A stretch of 64,000 bases of DNA from positions 56,652-120,651 of the forward strand of contig NZ_FCON02000011.1 of the NCBI RefSeq assembly GCF_001544535.1, given 5' to 3'. Position 1 is the stretch's first letter. Every line of letters starts with the position of its first letter. The notes beneath the pieces were generated by a model that saw only the letters and a program-made list of their open reading frames with translations, had not been told where the DNA came from and searched no databases. The position numbers were made by a program, and so were the translations under genes. Of the stretch, positions 53,843 to 63,940 are shown piece by piece. The DNA is from Caballeronia choica (lineage in GTDB: Bacteria; Pseudomonadota; Gammaproteobacteria; Burkholderiales; Burkholderiaceae).

Positions 53843-54865
53843 ATGTCGAGCTACAACATTGCACTGAACTTCGAGGACGGCGTGACCCGCTTCGTCGAAT
53901 GCAAGGCCGGCGAGAAGGTCCTGGATGCCGCCTTTCGCGCCAGGATCAACCTGCCGATGGATTGCTCCGATGGCGTGTGCGGCACTTGCAAATGCCGCGC
54001 CGAAAGCGGCAGCTACGATCTGGGCGACGACTATATCGAAGACGCCCTGAGCGACGACGAGAAGGAGAGTGGCCTCGTGCTCACGTGCCAGATGGTGCCG
54101 CAAAGCGACTGCGTGATTGCAGTGCCGGCGTCTTCCACGGTATGCAAGACCGAGCAGAGCAAGTTCGCCGCGACGGTGGCGAAGATCGAGCCGCACAACG
54201 ATGCGGCCGTCGTCCTCGAACTCGACGTGGATGCTGTCGCGCCCGTGTTCCTGGCCGGCCAGTACGTCAACATCGATGTCCCGGGCAGCGGCCAGCATCG
54301 TTCGTATTCTTTCTCGTCGGCACCGGGGCAATCGAAAGTCAGTTTTCTGATCAAGCGGATTCCCGGTGGCGTGATGAGCACCTGGCTCGACTCCGCGCAG
54401 CCAGGCCACAAGCTGGAGCTGACCGGACCGCTGGGTAGTTTCTATCTGCGCGCCGTCGAGCGGCCCTTGTTGTTCCTTGCTGGCGGCACGGGCCTGGCAC
54501 CGTTCCTGTCGATGTTGGAAGTGCTGGCTCGCACCAATTCGCAGCAGAAGATTCATCTGATTTATGGCGTGACGCGAGACCTCGACCTGGTGCAGGTCGA
54601 TGCCGTCGAAGCGTATGTGGCGAAGTTGCCGAACTTCAGCTACACCACGGTCGTGGCCGAGGCGGAGTCGAACCACCCCGCCAAGGGCTGGGTGACGCAA
54701 CACATGCCGGCCGAGGCGCTGAACGATGGCGATGTCGACGTGTACCTGTGCGGCCCGCCGCCGATGGTCGATGCCGTGCGCAAGCACTTCGATGATAACG
54801 GCGTGAAGCCCAACAGCTTCCATTACGAGAAGTTCACTCCTAACGTCGCACCGGTGACCGCATGA
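53843..54865 (+). CDS. benC: Benzoate dioxygenase reductase BenC
   Basis: A 340-residue electron-transfer protein: an N-terminal plant-type ferredoxin domain with CSDGVCGTCKC and a fourth Cys in LTCQM, an FAD domain with HRSYSFSSAP, and an NAD domain with FLAGGTGLAPFLSML and the late YLCGPPPMVDAV. It passes electrons from NADH to BenA. GAGGAG precedes the ATG and the stop overlaps benD by 4 bases. Confidence 0.96.
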   Translation: MSSYNIALNFEDGVTRFVECKAGEKVLDAAFRARINLPMDCSDGVCGTCKCRAESGSYDLGDDYIEDALSDDEKESGLVLTCQMVPQSDCVIAVPASSTVCKTEQSKFAATVAKIEPHNDAAVVLELDVDAVAPVFLAGQYVNIDVPGSGQHRSYSFSSAPGQSKVSFLIKRIPGGVMSTWLDSAQPGHKLELTGPLGSFYLRAVERPLLFLAGGTGLAPFLSMLEVLARTNSQQKIHLIYGVTRDLDLVQVDAVEAYVAKLPNFSYTTVVAEAESNHPAKGWVTQHMPAEALNDGDVDVYLCGPPPMVDAVRKHFDDNGVKPNSFHYEKFTPNVAPVTA

Positions 54866-55638
54866 GCACGCAACGATTTGCTGGCAAGGTCATGGTTGTC
54901 ACCGGCGCCGCGCAGGGCATCGGGCGCAGTGTCGCGCTGCGGGCGGCCGCCGAGGGTGGCCGGGTGTTGTTCGTCGACCGCGCCGACTTCGTTTCTGAAG
55001 TGGCCGCCGAGGCGAAGGGCGCGGATACGGCCGGGTTCGTCGCCGACCTCGAGACGTACGAAGGCGCGGCTTCGGCGATGGCTTTTGCGGTAAGCAAGTT
55101 TGGCGGCATCGACGTCCTGATCAACGGTGTCGGTGGCGCGATTCGCATGCGTCCGTTCGGCGAGTTCGAGCCTGCACAGATTGATGCGGAAATCCGCCGC
55201 TCGCTGATGCCTACGCTGTACACCTGCCATGCGGTGCTGCCGCACCTGCTCAAGCGCGGCGGCGGAACCATTGTCAACGTCTCGTCGAATGCCACGCGCG
55301 GTATCCGTCGCGTACCCTATTCGGCGGCCAAGGGCGGGGTCAATGCGATCACGCAGTCGCTCGCGATGGAATATGCGGAGCACAACATCCGCGTGGTCGC
55401 CACCGCCCCGGGCGGGACCGACGCGCCTCCACGCCGCGTCCCGCGCAATACTGCCGGCGACAGCGAGCAGGAAAAGGCCTGGATGGGCGACGCGGTGAAG
55501 CAGGTCACTGAATCGACCTTTTTCAAGCGCTACGGCAGCATCGATGAACAAGTCGCGCCGATTCTGTTCCTCGCGTCGGACGAGGCAAGCTATATCACCG
55601 GCAGTGTGTTGCCAGTGGCTGGCGGTGACACGGGCTGA
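54862..55638 (+). CDS. benD: Benzoate diol dehydrogenase BenD
   Basis: A 258-residue short-chain dehydrogenase. The NAD motif is VVTGAAQGIGRS, the structural motif is NGVGG, and the catalytic pair is YSAAKGG with an upstream Ser in NVSSNATRG. It oxidises and decarboxylates the 1,2-dihydrodiol of benzoate to catechol. It closes the catA-benABCD run. Confidence 0.95.
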   Translation: MSTQRFAGKVMVVTGAAQGIGRSVALRAAAEGGRVLFVDRADFVSEVAAEAKGADTAGFVADLETYEGAASAMAFAVSKFGGIDVLINGVGGAIRMRPFGEFEPAQIDAEIRRSLMPTLYTCHAVLPHLLKRGGGTIVNVSSNATRGIRRVPYSAAKGGVNAITQSLAMEYAEHNIRVVATAPGGTDAPPRRVPRNTAGDSEQEKAWMGDAVKQVTESTFFKRYGSIDEQVAPILFLASDEASYITGSVLPVAGGDTG

Positions 55639-55803
55639 CGCGCGACGACTCGCCGTATGGGCGTGGCCGCAGAGCTTCTGAAAACGCCGGTGTGGATTTT
55701 CCTCGCACCTGGCACGCGGGCAGGGATACACGCCGGCGGCAATGATCGAGGCGGGACTGTAGAGGCTTTACACTGCCTTGCTGTTTACCCCCCGACTCTC
55801 AAC

Positions 55804-57087
55804 TCACAACAATACCGCTTGCTGCAACAACTCCAACGCTTTCAGCTCGTCCAACCGGCCGGTGCGTGCTTTGCCTGCCAGCGTCTTGATCAGCGCCTCG
55901 GCTATCGGTTCGATACCTTGAAGGTTTTCGAGGCTGGTCACGGAAGTTAAGGGGCGGGCAATCGCGGGTAGCTGCAAAACTGCGGCAACCGGGCTCTGTT
56001 CGAGCGTTGCCGGGAACGAGGTGTCGCTTTCTTCAAGTGACGGACCCGCAAGCTCAGTGACCGGATCGTCCTGATGGCTGTCGACAATCGGCTCTTTCTC
56101 GCTCGAAGCGCGGGCTGAATCAGGCGCGCTTTCATCCGCACGCGCGCCCGGTCGTTCTTCCTGCTCGGATGCCCTGCCGCGCGAAGCAGGAAGAAGCAAG
56201 CGGGACACGGATTCCGGAATCTCTGTCTCCGAACGCGGCGTATCCAGCCAGCCGTTTGGCAAACCCAGGCGCTCCGTGAAACGATTCGCTTCGACATCGT
56301 CCATACGTTTCTTGCCATGCAGCCGATGGGCCATGTTGGAACCGGTAAGCCCCATGACCACGCCAAGCCGCACTTTCGATCCGTTGCGAGTGGTGAGAAC
56401 GTGGAGATTGGCACGACGGATATTTTGAACGGCAGCGCTGTCATTCAACGCCAGCGGTTGCTGTTGACTCGCCTTTGGAGAAGCCTTGGCCTTCACCGGA
56501 GCGCTCTTTGCAGCGGTGCGAGCGCCAGGCTGCACAGCGGCATTTCTACTCTTCTGGGCGACGGTCGGCGATCCGCCAGTTGCTTTCTTTGGCATTTCCG
56601 GTTCCTCTGGCAAACGATCTTTGAATAATGGTTGTTGGCTGACTTTTGGGTCGGAAGCCGGCTTGACCGTTTCGGATAAGACTTCTGGTTCGTCATCCGG
56701 TTGGACAAAGTCCAATGGCGATTTCAGACGAGCGATGGTTTCCGGCGCGAGCACAGGATTGGGCTGGTCAAAAAAACCGTGCGGCAGCCCAAGCGTGGTT
56801 TCCATGTGAAAGGCCGTCTCCGGCGTGAACCGTTCGCCCTTCATCAGTTCGGCCACTCGCGTGAGATTCGAATCCAGCCCTAACGCAATGTTCTCCGCAC
56901 CTACCGCCGCGACCAGCAACTGAAACGATCGCGTTTTGAAAATGGAAGCGGTCTGAGCCGGGTCTCGAGCAGGCGGCCCCTTCGCATAAGGTTGACCCTG
57001 TCGGTTGGCCGGCGATTTTTTTGCGTGACGCGGTTGGCGTTGGCCGCTGTCACGAGCTCCCGAGTATCGCTCGCGCGCTTGACTCAT
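55804..57087 (-). CDS. Protein with two degenerate helix-turn-helix-like repeats
   Basis: A 427-residue protein without a family I recognise. Two related segments stand out: about 65-115 (NIALGLDSNLTRVAELMKGE, then ETTLGLPHGFFDQ) and about 235-290 (KVRLGVVMGLTGSNMAHRLH, then TERLGLPNGWLDTP). Both look like XRE-type HTHs followed by a short LGLPxGxxD tail. They are joined by a Lys/Ala/Pro-rich, probably disordered linker. The acidic 290-360 region and the Leu-rich C-terminus (LDELKALELLQQAVLL) complete it. A DNA-binding, nucleoid-type or phage-like regulatory role is possible but unproven. Confidence 0.7.
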   Translation of the reverse strand: MSQARERYSGARDSGQRQPRHAKKSPANRQGQPYAKGPPARDPAQTASIFKTRSFQLLVAAVGAENIALGLDSNLTRVAELMKGERFTPETAFHMETTLGLPHGFFDQPNPVLAPETIARLKSPLDFVQPDDEPEVLSETVKPASDPKVSQQPLFKDRLPEEPEMPKKATGGSPTVAQKSRNAAVQPGARTAAKSAPVKAKASPKASQQQPLALNDSAAVQNIRRANLHVLTTRNGSKVRLGVVMGLTGSNMAHRLHGKKRMDDVEANRFTERLGLPNGWLDTPRSETEIPESVSRLLLPASRGRASEQEERPGARADESAPDSARASSEKEPIVDSHQDDPVTELAGPSLEESDTSFPATLEQSPVAAVLQLPAIARPLTSVTSLENLQGIEPIAEALIKTLAGKARTGRLDELKALELLQQAVLL

Positions 57088-57234
57088 GAAATTGGGCTCC
57101 TGCCATGGTTTGAGACTGGTGTTGCGATTATAGACGAGGCGATGTTGAGGTTTCGTCGCTTGATGTCAAGGCCAAGGTTCGCTCGCGCGCACATCTGGCC
57201 GATGCGAACCATGCGTTGTTCCTCTGCCGCCACG

Positions 57235-58362
<1,128 letters not shown>

Positions 58363-58455
58363 TCACATGCCGGGCTATCCAGTACTCGCTCTGGCGTGAG
58401 ACGTCGCTTTTATTGGCTCGTCATGACGCAAGACCTCGTGTGCGCGGGGGCACCG

Positions 58456-58484
58456 TTCGCAGCCGACGGGCATGTCACTATAAT
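58456..58484 (+). promoter_or_regulatory. Sigma-70-type promoter upstream of the aldolase gene
   Basis: TTCGCA (58456-58461, 4 of 6 to TTGACA), a 17-base spacer, and a perfect TATAAT (58479-58484). Transcription would start near 58491, giving a ~270-base leader before the aldolase gene, which includes the 48-codon frame at 58561. Confidence 0.5.
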
Positions 58485-58560
58485 GGGAGACATGGCTGGG
58501 CCGTCGAATGGGAGCCGGAGTCAAACCTCCGGATATTGAAGCAGGGCGTCAGCATCAGGC

Positions 58561-58707
58561 ATGCTGGCCGTGCGCGAGGTGCCAGCCATGACGTCGGACA
58601 CACGGGAGAGTTTGATCGCGCTCGAATGGAACAGGCTGAAAGTGATCGAGGCTGTCGCCGAAACGGGCCTCGAACCCAAGCGTCGAGTCGCGTCTGAGAA
58701 CCAGTAA
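58561..58707 (+). CDS. Possible 48-residue small protein
   Basis: A short frame, MLAVREVPAMTSDTRESLIA and onward to VAETGLEPKRRVASENQ, lies in the aldolase leader. It may start instead at the internal Met10. The middle (LIALEWNRLKVIEAVAETG) would be an amphipathic helix. There is no clear ribosome-binding site, so this is only a candidate. Confidence 0.25.
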   Translation: MLAVREVPAMTSDTRESLIALEWNRLKVIEAVAETGLEPKRRVASENQ

Positions 58708-58763
58708 ATCAAGAGCCCGGACCGTGCTCGCGCGCGTTCCGGTGGTTGACTTTGAGGAGGGAA

Positions 58764-59666
58764 ATGTTCGTGGCTAACGATAAGATGCTGGCACAAATGG
58801 CGCAGAAGCAGGGCTTTATCGCCGCACTGGATCAAAGCGGCGGTTCGACGCCGGGCGCGCTAAGGCAGTACGGCATTCCGGACGACGCCTACAACGGCGA
58901 CGCCGAGATGTTCAAGCTGATGCATGAAATGCGCGTACGCATCATCACCGCGCCCGCGTTCACGGGGGAGAAGGTGATCGGCGCGATTCTCTTCGAAGCC
59001 ACCATGGACGGTCAGGCGAACGGCAAGCCGGTGCCTGCGTTCCTGTGGGAAGAAAGGGGCGTGGTGCCGTTCCTCAAGGTCGACAAGGGCCTCGAAGCGG
59101 AAGCCGACGGCGTGCAGGTCATGAAGCCGAACCCCGGCCTCGATACGCTGCTGGAACGCGCGGTCAAGCTCGGCATCTTCGGCACGAAGATGCGTTCGGT
59201 GATCCAGCACGCGAACGAGAAGGGCATCGCCGCCGTGGTGAAGCAGCAGTTCGAAGTGGGCGCGCAGATCATCGGACACGGTCTCGTGCCGATTCTCGAA
59301 CCCGAAGTGTCGATCAAGAGCCCGGACAAGAAGGGCGCGGAAAAGATCCTGCGCGATGAGTTGCTCAAGGGCCTCGACGCGCTGCCCGAATCGAGCCAGG
59401 TGATGATCAAGCTGACCATCCCTGACGAGGTGGATTTCTATCGTCCGCTGATCGAGCATCCGCGGGTCGTGCGCGTGGTCGCGCTGTCGGGCGGCTATAC
59501 GCGCAGCGATGCGTGCAAGCGCCTTGCCGAGAACCACGGCATGATCGCGAGCTTCTCGCGCGCGCTTATCAACGAGCTGAAAAAACCGATGAGCGACGAC
59601 GAGTTCAATTCGACGCTCAAGGAATCCATCGACGAAATCTACGACGCGTCCGTCAAGAAGGTCTGA
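58764..59666 (+). CDS. Class I fructose-bisphosphate aldolase
   Basis: A 300-residue Schiff-base aldolase. The N-terminus GFIAALDQSGGSTPGALRQY, then FLWEERGVVPFLKVDKGLEA (candidate lysines) and VRVVALSGGYTRSDAC match bacterial class I Fda. It cleaves fructose 1,6-bisphosphate without a metal. GAGGAGGG precedes the ATG at 58764. It is followed by a strong bidirectional stem-loop and is convergent with quiC. Confidence 0.92.
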   Translation: MFVANDKMLAQMAQKQGFIAALDQSGGSTPGALRQYGIPDDAYNGDAEMFKLMHEMRVRIITAPAFTGEKVIGAILFEATMDGQANGKPVPAFLWEERGVVPFLKVDKGLEAEADGVQVMKPNPGLDTLLERAVKLGIFGTKMRSVIQHANEKGIAAVVKQQFEVGAQIIGHGLVPILEPEVSIKSPDKKGAEKILRDELLKGLDALPESSQVMIKLTIPDEVDFYRPLIEHPRVVRVVALSGGYTRSDACKRLAENHGMIASFSRALINELKKPMSDDEFNSTLKESIDEIYDASVKKV

Positions 59667-59674
59667 CGGTTCGA

Positions 59675-59708
59675 CGGCAATGAGGCCATCTGTCCGGCCT
59701 CATTGCCG
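59675..59708. terminator. Bidirectional terminator-like hairpin
   Basis: CGGCAATGAGGCC (59675-59687) and GGCCTCATTGCCG (59696-59708) form a perfect 13-bp stem with an 8-base loop, placed in the 64-bp gap between the convergent aldolase and quiC genes. No long T-tract flanks it, but strength and position make a two-way terminator the best reading. Confidence 0.8.
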
Positions 59709-59730
59709 CGAGTTCCTGCGCGTCGTTCAC

Positions 59731-61668
59731 CTACGCCGTGCCCTGAGCCTGCGACGCCATCCGTGCCGGCGCATTGGTGGCGCCGTATCCATCGTATGCG
59801 TTCACTCGCTGTACCACTTCGAAGAACAGGCCGTCGTCAATGCTCTCGGTGTAGATGTGGAAGTAGTCGCCGGCCTGGGACCGGTCGAACAAGACACCGG
59901 CGCTTCGCATCCGTGTCAGCAGGTCTTGATCGAGGTCGACGCGCGTTAGCAAGTCGTCGTAGTAGTTCTCCGATATCGGCACGAAACGCACGCCGTTAGT
60001 CCTCATTCGCGCCACGGTGTCAAAGATATCGTTGCAGTTCAACGCGATGTGATGGAAGGTCACTCCGCCGCCGGCCGCGACCGTGCGGGCGGTGCGCGTC
60101 CTCTGACCCGGGGAGACGTTGAGCACGAGACGCATGCTTCGGTCCGCGTTCGCCAGGCCGCGACTGCGCACGAGGCCGAACGGGTCGGCCAGTTCCAGGC
60201 TCTCGCCCGGCTCCAGCCCAAGGACCGCTCGCGAGAACAGAATCCACGTATCCAACTGGTCGACGGCGAGCCCGAGCGCGACGTGATCGATCTGCTCCAG
60301 GCCGGCGCCGGGCGCGGTGCCTTCGGGCGCGTCGTCGAGCACGAAATCGGCCTCGTAGAGTCCGTTCGGTCCGAGATCCGACGACACGAAACTGACCAGG
60401 CTGCCGCCCGGCGAAACGATCGCGGGAACATGCTGCTCGGAAGGTCCCACGGGACCGTCATAGCGCTTCGAATGCATCGCGGTTGCGCGGCCAACGGCGC
60501 GTTCGGGATCCGCGGTACGCACGGCGAGCGCGCATACGGACAGTCCATGCGTTTCGAAACGAGCGCGCGCAAACGAGTTCGGCTGAGCGTTGACGATCAG
60601 GTTGATCTCGCCCTGCCGGTACAACACGACGGCCTTCGAGCGATGCTTTCCCGCGCGGCGAAAGCCCAGTCGTTGCAACAGCTTGCCGAACGCTTCCGCC
60701 GATGCTTCGTCCGCGGCAAACTCGATGTACGAAAGCCCCGCGATATCCGGCAGCGGCGGCGGGCTATACAGTTCAATGCGTTGCAGCACGCGTTCGCGTT
60801 GCTCCGCGTACTTCGTCGGGTCCGGCTTGCTGTCCTGCGCCGAGGGCGCTTCCAGGCTGCCGCGCACCTGGCTTTCGAGGTAGAGCAGCGAGCGCATCGC
60901 GTCGACGGCGATGCGACGGTTGGGCGTCTCGCGAAACACGTCGTTGAAGATTTCCAGCGACAGCGGCCCGGTATAGCCCGCCAGCAGCACCTGTTCGAGG
61001 AAGTTTGCCATGTCGAACTGCCCCTGGCCGGGAAACGAGCGGTAATGCCGCGCCCATTGCAGCACGTCCATCGAGAGCAGCGGCGCGTCGGCCATCTGCA
61101 GGAAGAAAATCTTGTGCCCGGGGATATCGGCGATGCCGGTGGGATCGTCCTTCAGCGAGAGCGTGTGAAAGCTGTCGAGAATGAGCCCGAGGTGCGGGTG
61201 GTCGGCGCGTCGCACGATGTCCCATGCCTGACCGTACAGGTTCGTCTTGCGGCCCCACGCGAGCGCCTCGAAGCCGATCCGCAGATTGCGGGACGCGGCG
61301 CGCGAGGCGAGTTCGTGCAATTGCGCGGCGGCGAGTTCAGGGTCGTCGATCGTCAGCGGCGACGTGTTCGAACAGCACAGCACCATCGATACGTCGAGTT
61401 CCTGCATCAGGTCGAACTTGCGCTCGGCGCGGTCGAGGCTGCGCTGGAACTGCGCCTCGGGCATGCCTTCGAAATCGCGGAACGGCTGATACAGGTCGAT
61501 GGTCAGGCCCAGATCGGCCACCATCGCCCGCACTTGCGCAGCCGAGCCCCTGTAATTGACGAAGTCGTTTTCGAAGAGTTCGATGCCGTCGAAGCGCGCG
61601 GCCGCGATAGCCTCGAGCTTTTCGGGCAGCGTCCCGCTGAGTGACACGGTAGCAATGGTTCGGCGCAT
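59731..61668 (-). CDS. quiC: 3-dehydroshikimate dehydratase (QuiC/QsuB type, fused)
   Basis: A 645-residue two-domain protein. Residues 1-280 form a xylose-isomerase-like TIM barrel (FDGIELFENDFVNYRGSA, LRIGFEALAWGRKTNLYGQA, LGLILDSFHTLSLKDD, GYTGPLSLEIFNDVFRE) that makes protocatechuate from 3-dehydroshikimate. Residues ~310-630 form a VOC/4-hydroxyphenylpyruvate-dioxygenase-like half with metal-type residues in IDHVALGL, FHHIALNC and FFEVVQR. The start at 61668 (MRRTIATVSLSGTLPEKLEA) is the conserved one. It would feed quinate/shikimate carbon to protocatechuate. Confidence 0.93.
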   Translation of the reverse strand: MRRTIATVSLSGTLPEKLEAIAAARFDGIELFENDFVNYRGSAAQVRAMVADLGLTIDLYQPFRDFEGMPEAQFQRSLDRAERKFDLMQELDVSMVLCCSNTSPLTIDDPELAAAQLHELASRAASRNLRIGFEALAWGRKTNLYGQAWDIVRRADHPHLGLILDSFHTLSLKDDPTGIADIPGHKIFFLQMADAPLLSMDVLQWARHYRSFPGQGQFDMANFLEQVLLAGYTGPLSLEIFNDVFRETPNRRIAVDAMRSLLYLESQVRGSLEAPSAQDSKPDPTKYAEQRERVLQRIELYSPPPLPDIAGLSYIEFAADEASAEAFGKLLQRLGFRRAGKHRSKAVVLYRQGEINLIVNAQPNSFARARFETHGLSVCALAVRTADPERAVGRATAMHSKRYDGPVGPSEQHVPAIVSPGGSLVSFVSSDLGPNGLYEADFVLDDAPEGTAPGAGLEQIDHVALGLAVDQLDTWILFSRAVLGLEPGESLELADPFGLVRSRGLANADRSMRLVLNVSPGQRTRTARTVAAGGGVTFHHIALNCNDIFDTVARMRTNGVRFVPISENYYDDLLTRVDLDQDLLTRMRSAGVLFDRSQAGDYFHIYTESIDDGLFFEVVQRVNAYDGYGATNAPARMASQAQGTA

Positions 61669-62113
61669 GATCGTTTTTCCAGTGTCGATGTTGGTGTCGT
61701 TGCTGGCGTTCCGGCGTGTGGCGTGCGTTGCGCGTGCGTGGAAACCCTGAGGCGCCGAGCGCCCTTGCAAGTTGTATCAAGGATGGCGCTTGCCGATCAT
61801 TGCGATTGTTGCCGCGCAACAATCCACCAACTTGTGTGTTCGCCGTCAAGCATAGGCCAAGTGCCGAGCGCGCGTTCGGGCAGGTTCAAGTCATTGATAC
61901 TCAGTGACGCTGCGTGCGGAAACCTCTGCATTCCATGTTACATGGGGAAGCATGTCGACGGAAACGCCGCTCGCGTTCGACGGTTCAATAAGAGGGAACA
62001 TTCCTGTCGTCGACATCGGGGCACTCCTGTAACGTCATCCGGCGAATGCAGCGGCGGCCATCGTGGCTTACCCAGTTCTATACGTACGTCTCGTCAACAA
62101 TAGAGATGTTTAC
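61669..62113. other. Divergent control region of quiC and the crotonase gene
   Basis: No gene is supported here. CCATGTTACATGG at 61933-61945 is a perfect 6+1+6 palindrome about 265 bp upstream of quiC and might be an operator. The part nearest the crotonase gene carries the TTCGCATGCGAA repeats described separately. Confidence 0.5.
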
Positions 62114-62147
62114 TTCGCATGCGAATGTTATATACTTCGCATGCGAA
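62114..62147. promoter_or_regulatory. Two TTCGCATGCGAA palindromes, MarR operators
   Basis: Identical perfect 12-bp palindromes at 62114-62125 and 62136-62147 are 22 bp apart (two helical turns), each followed by a TGTTA/CGTTA-type extension. They lie 73-107 bp upstream of the crotonase gene. An 11/12 copy stands upstream of the MarR gene at 63550, linking regulator and target. Confidence 0.75.
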
Positions 62148-62220
62148 CGTTAATCTACGTTCTAACGCGTCAGGCGTGCATACCCGTAGTTAGCCTGAGC
62201 AATTCTTAGGAGGCGAGCCA

Positions 62221-62994
62221 ATGAATCCGGAAGTAAATGCAGAACTTGCAAATGGCGTGCTGGTCGTAACGATCTCGCGGCCAGGAAAAATGAATGCCAT
62301 TACAAACGAGATGTATGCCGCGCTTGCGGATGCCGTCGAGCGGGCAAATGTCGATGATGAAGTTCGCGCGTTGTTGATTCAGGCTGATGGAGACACGTTC
62401 ACGGCCGGCAACGATCTCGCGGAATTCGCCAGGCAGGCCCAGGGCGACATTCCACAGGAACGCCACGTAAGCCGCTTTCTTCGAAATCTGGCCAACGCGA
62501 CAGTGCCTGTCGTAGCCGCTGTGCAGGGTAAGGCGGTCGGAATCGGTACGACGATGTTGCTCCATTGCGACTACGTGCTGTTGTCCGAGGAGGCGCAATT
62601 GATGACCCCCTTCGTGAATCTGGCCTTGGTTCCGGAGGCCGCCTCAAGCTATCTTCTGCCGTTAAGGATTGGACATGTCAGGGCATTCGAAATGTTCGCC
62701 CTTGGCGAACCGGTTTCGGCTGAGTCTGCGGTTGCCTGGGGCATTGCAAACCGGTTGATGCCCGCTGCGGAACTGCATGCGGAAGGGCGCCGAATTGCCG
62801 GGAAGATTGCCACCAGGCCCTACGGGTCACTGACGGCAACGAAACGGCTCATGCGCGACGCGGAGCGACTGGTAGCCCAGATGGACCAGGAAAGCACCGT
62901 ATTCGTCGACCGACTCGCAAGCGCGGAGGCGAAAGAAGCATTCCTGGCGTTTGCCGAAAAGCGCCGCCCGGACTTCACGAAGATTGCGCGCTGA
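62221..62994 (+). CDS. Enoyl-CoA hydratase/isomerase (crotonase) family protein
   Basis: A 257-residue crotonase-fold enzyme. Oxyanion-hole segments are TFTAGNDLAEF and QGKAVGIGTTMLLHCDYV. The catalytic loop reads VNLALVPEAASSYLLPLRIG, which keeps a single Glu (VPEA) as in enoyl-CoA isomerases and some lyases; the second crotonase Glu is Asn/Phe here. TTAGGAGGC precedes the ATG. MarR-type palindromes upstream suggest induction by an acyl- or aryl-CoA. Substrate unknown. Confidence 0.9.
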   Translation: MNPEVNAELANGVLVVTISRPGKMNAITNEMYAALADAVERANVDDEVRALLIQADGDTFTAGNDLAEFARQAQGDIPQERHVSRFLRNLANATVPVVAAVQGKAVGIGTTMLLHCDYVLLSEEAQLMTPFVNLALVPEAASSYLLPLRIGHVRAFEMFALGEPVSAESAVAWGIANRLMPAAELHAEGRRIAGKIATRPYGSLTATKRLMRDAERLVAQMDQESTVFVDRLASAEAKEAFLAFAEKRRPDFTKIAR

Positions 62995-63059
62995 TTGGAC
63001 CGGCATACACCGCCGGGCAGAATGGCGGCACGGCGGTGCCGCCATTTTCACGTGTGCCC

Positions 63060-63494
63060 TTATGTGGCTTCCTCATCGACGTCGGGAAACTTGTCCTGCA
63101 AACTCTCCAGCCAGCGTCCAACCACGTCGATCTCCGACTCTGTAAATCCCTCCGTCATGCGGGCATTCAACTCGGCAAGACCCGACTTCGCCCGCTTCAG
63201 TGCGGCGCGTCCTGCGGCCGTTAGCCAAAGTCGCGATGCGCGTCGATCGAGTTCGTCCGAATGGCGTTCAACCAGACCGGCCCGCTCGACTCTATCGACC
63301 AACCCGCTCATTCCCGGCGCCTTGAGATCGAGCGCAGCAGCCGCCTCGCTTGTGAGGGCTCCGTCGTTTTTCCCGAGAAAGAACAGCAGCCCCGCCTGCG
63401 CTGCGGTTACTCCGCCTGCGGCTGTCCGAGCCTGCGACCACCGATTCAGGCGCCGTTGGCCCACATTGAGCAGATAGACAAGCCGATGATCCAT
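63060..63494 (-). CDS. MarR-family regulator
   Basis: A 144-residue regulator. The start MDHRLVYLLNVGQRRLNRWS is the N-terminal dimer helix; ALTSEAAAALDLKAPGMSGL is the recognition helix-turn-helix; RAGLVERHSDELDRRASRLW is the wing. It ends 66 bp after the crotonase gene, convergent with it. Matching palindromes before both genes suggest it represses both. MarR proteins of aromatic-CoA pathways often sense the CoA thioester; that is an inference here. Confidence 0.93.
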   Translation of the reverse strand: MDHRLVYLLNVGQRRLNRWSQARTAAGGVTAAQAGLLFFLGKNDGALTSEAAAALDLKAPGMSGLVDRVERAGLVERHSDELDRRASRLWLTAAGRAALKRAKSGLAELNARMTEGFTESEIDVVGRWLESLQDKFPDVDEEAT

Positions 63495-63549
63495 GTTTCA
63501 ACCTCACCTGTTGCGCTTCCGAGGATGGAGCGTCTTCGATGGAAGTTAG

Positions 63550-63561
63550 TTCGTATGCGAA
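63550..63561. promoter_or_regulatory. TTCGTATGCGAA, MarR autoregulatory site
   Basis: An 11-of-12 match to the two TTCGCATGCGAA sites before the crotonase gene, 56 bp upstream of the MarR start, followed by AGTTTAATGTTAG. It supports autoregulation. Confidence 0.65.
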
Positions 63562-63940
63562 GTTTAATGTTAGCACAAGTCGTATCGGACGACGGGTGAG
63601 GGTGGTGGTGTGCGCCGACGTGATCGTCTATTCCACGGCATCGGGATGCCGTGAAGTTTCGGTGCGGTCGCACTGCGGATGCTGAGATAGTCACTGCGGC
63701 GTTGTCTCGCGGCGCCACTGGCTGCTACGCATATTTTGCTTTGGCCCGAGTCCTCGGCTCACGTGGGGTCGGACGCGTGCTCAGGGTTGCGGGTATGGCA
63801 CTGCCAGCAGGAATGATCGTGCTTGGCTACCGGCTCGCGATCCCCAGGCGTTGGACAACTCCGTGGTCGCTCGGTAGCTCGAATCTATAAATTGACATAA
63901 CGTAATTTATCAACTTTTTATCATGTAGCGGCTAAGTTGT
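63562..63940. other. Intergenic region without a supported gene
   Basis: A frame at 63651-63890 is open but has a GTG start, no ribosome-binding site and no family features. The right third is AT-rich. TTGACA at 63892-63897 would make a -35 box, but only a weak -10 (TTTTTA) follows at 17 bases. Confidence 0.45.

Noticed and set aside
63651-63890. A 79-codon open frame near the right end
   Set aside because: GTG start, no ribosome-binding site, no recognisable family and mixed composition; coding is not supported.
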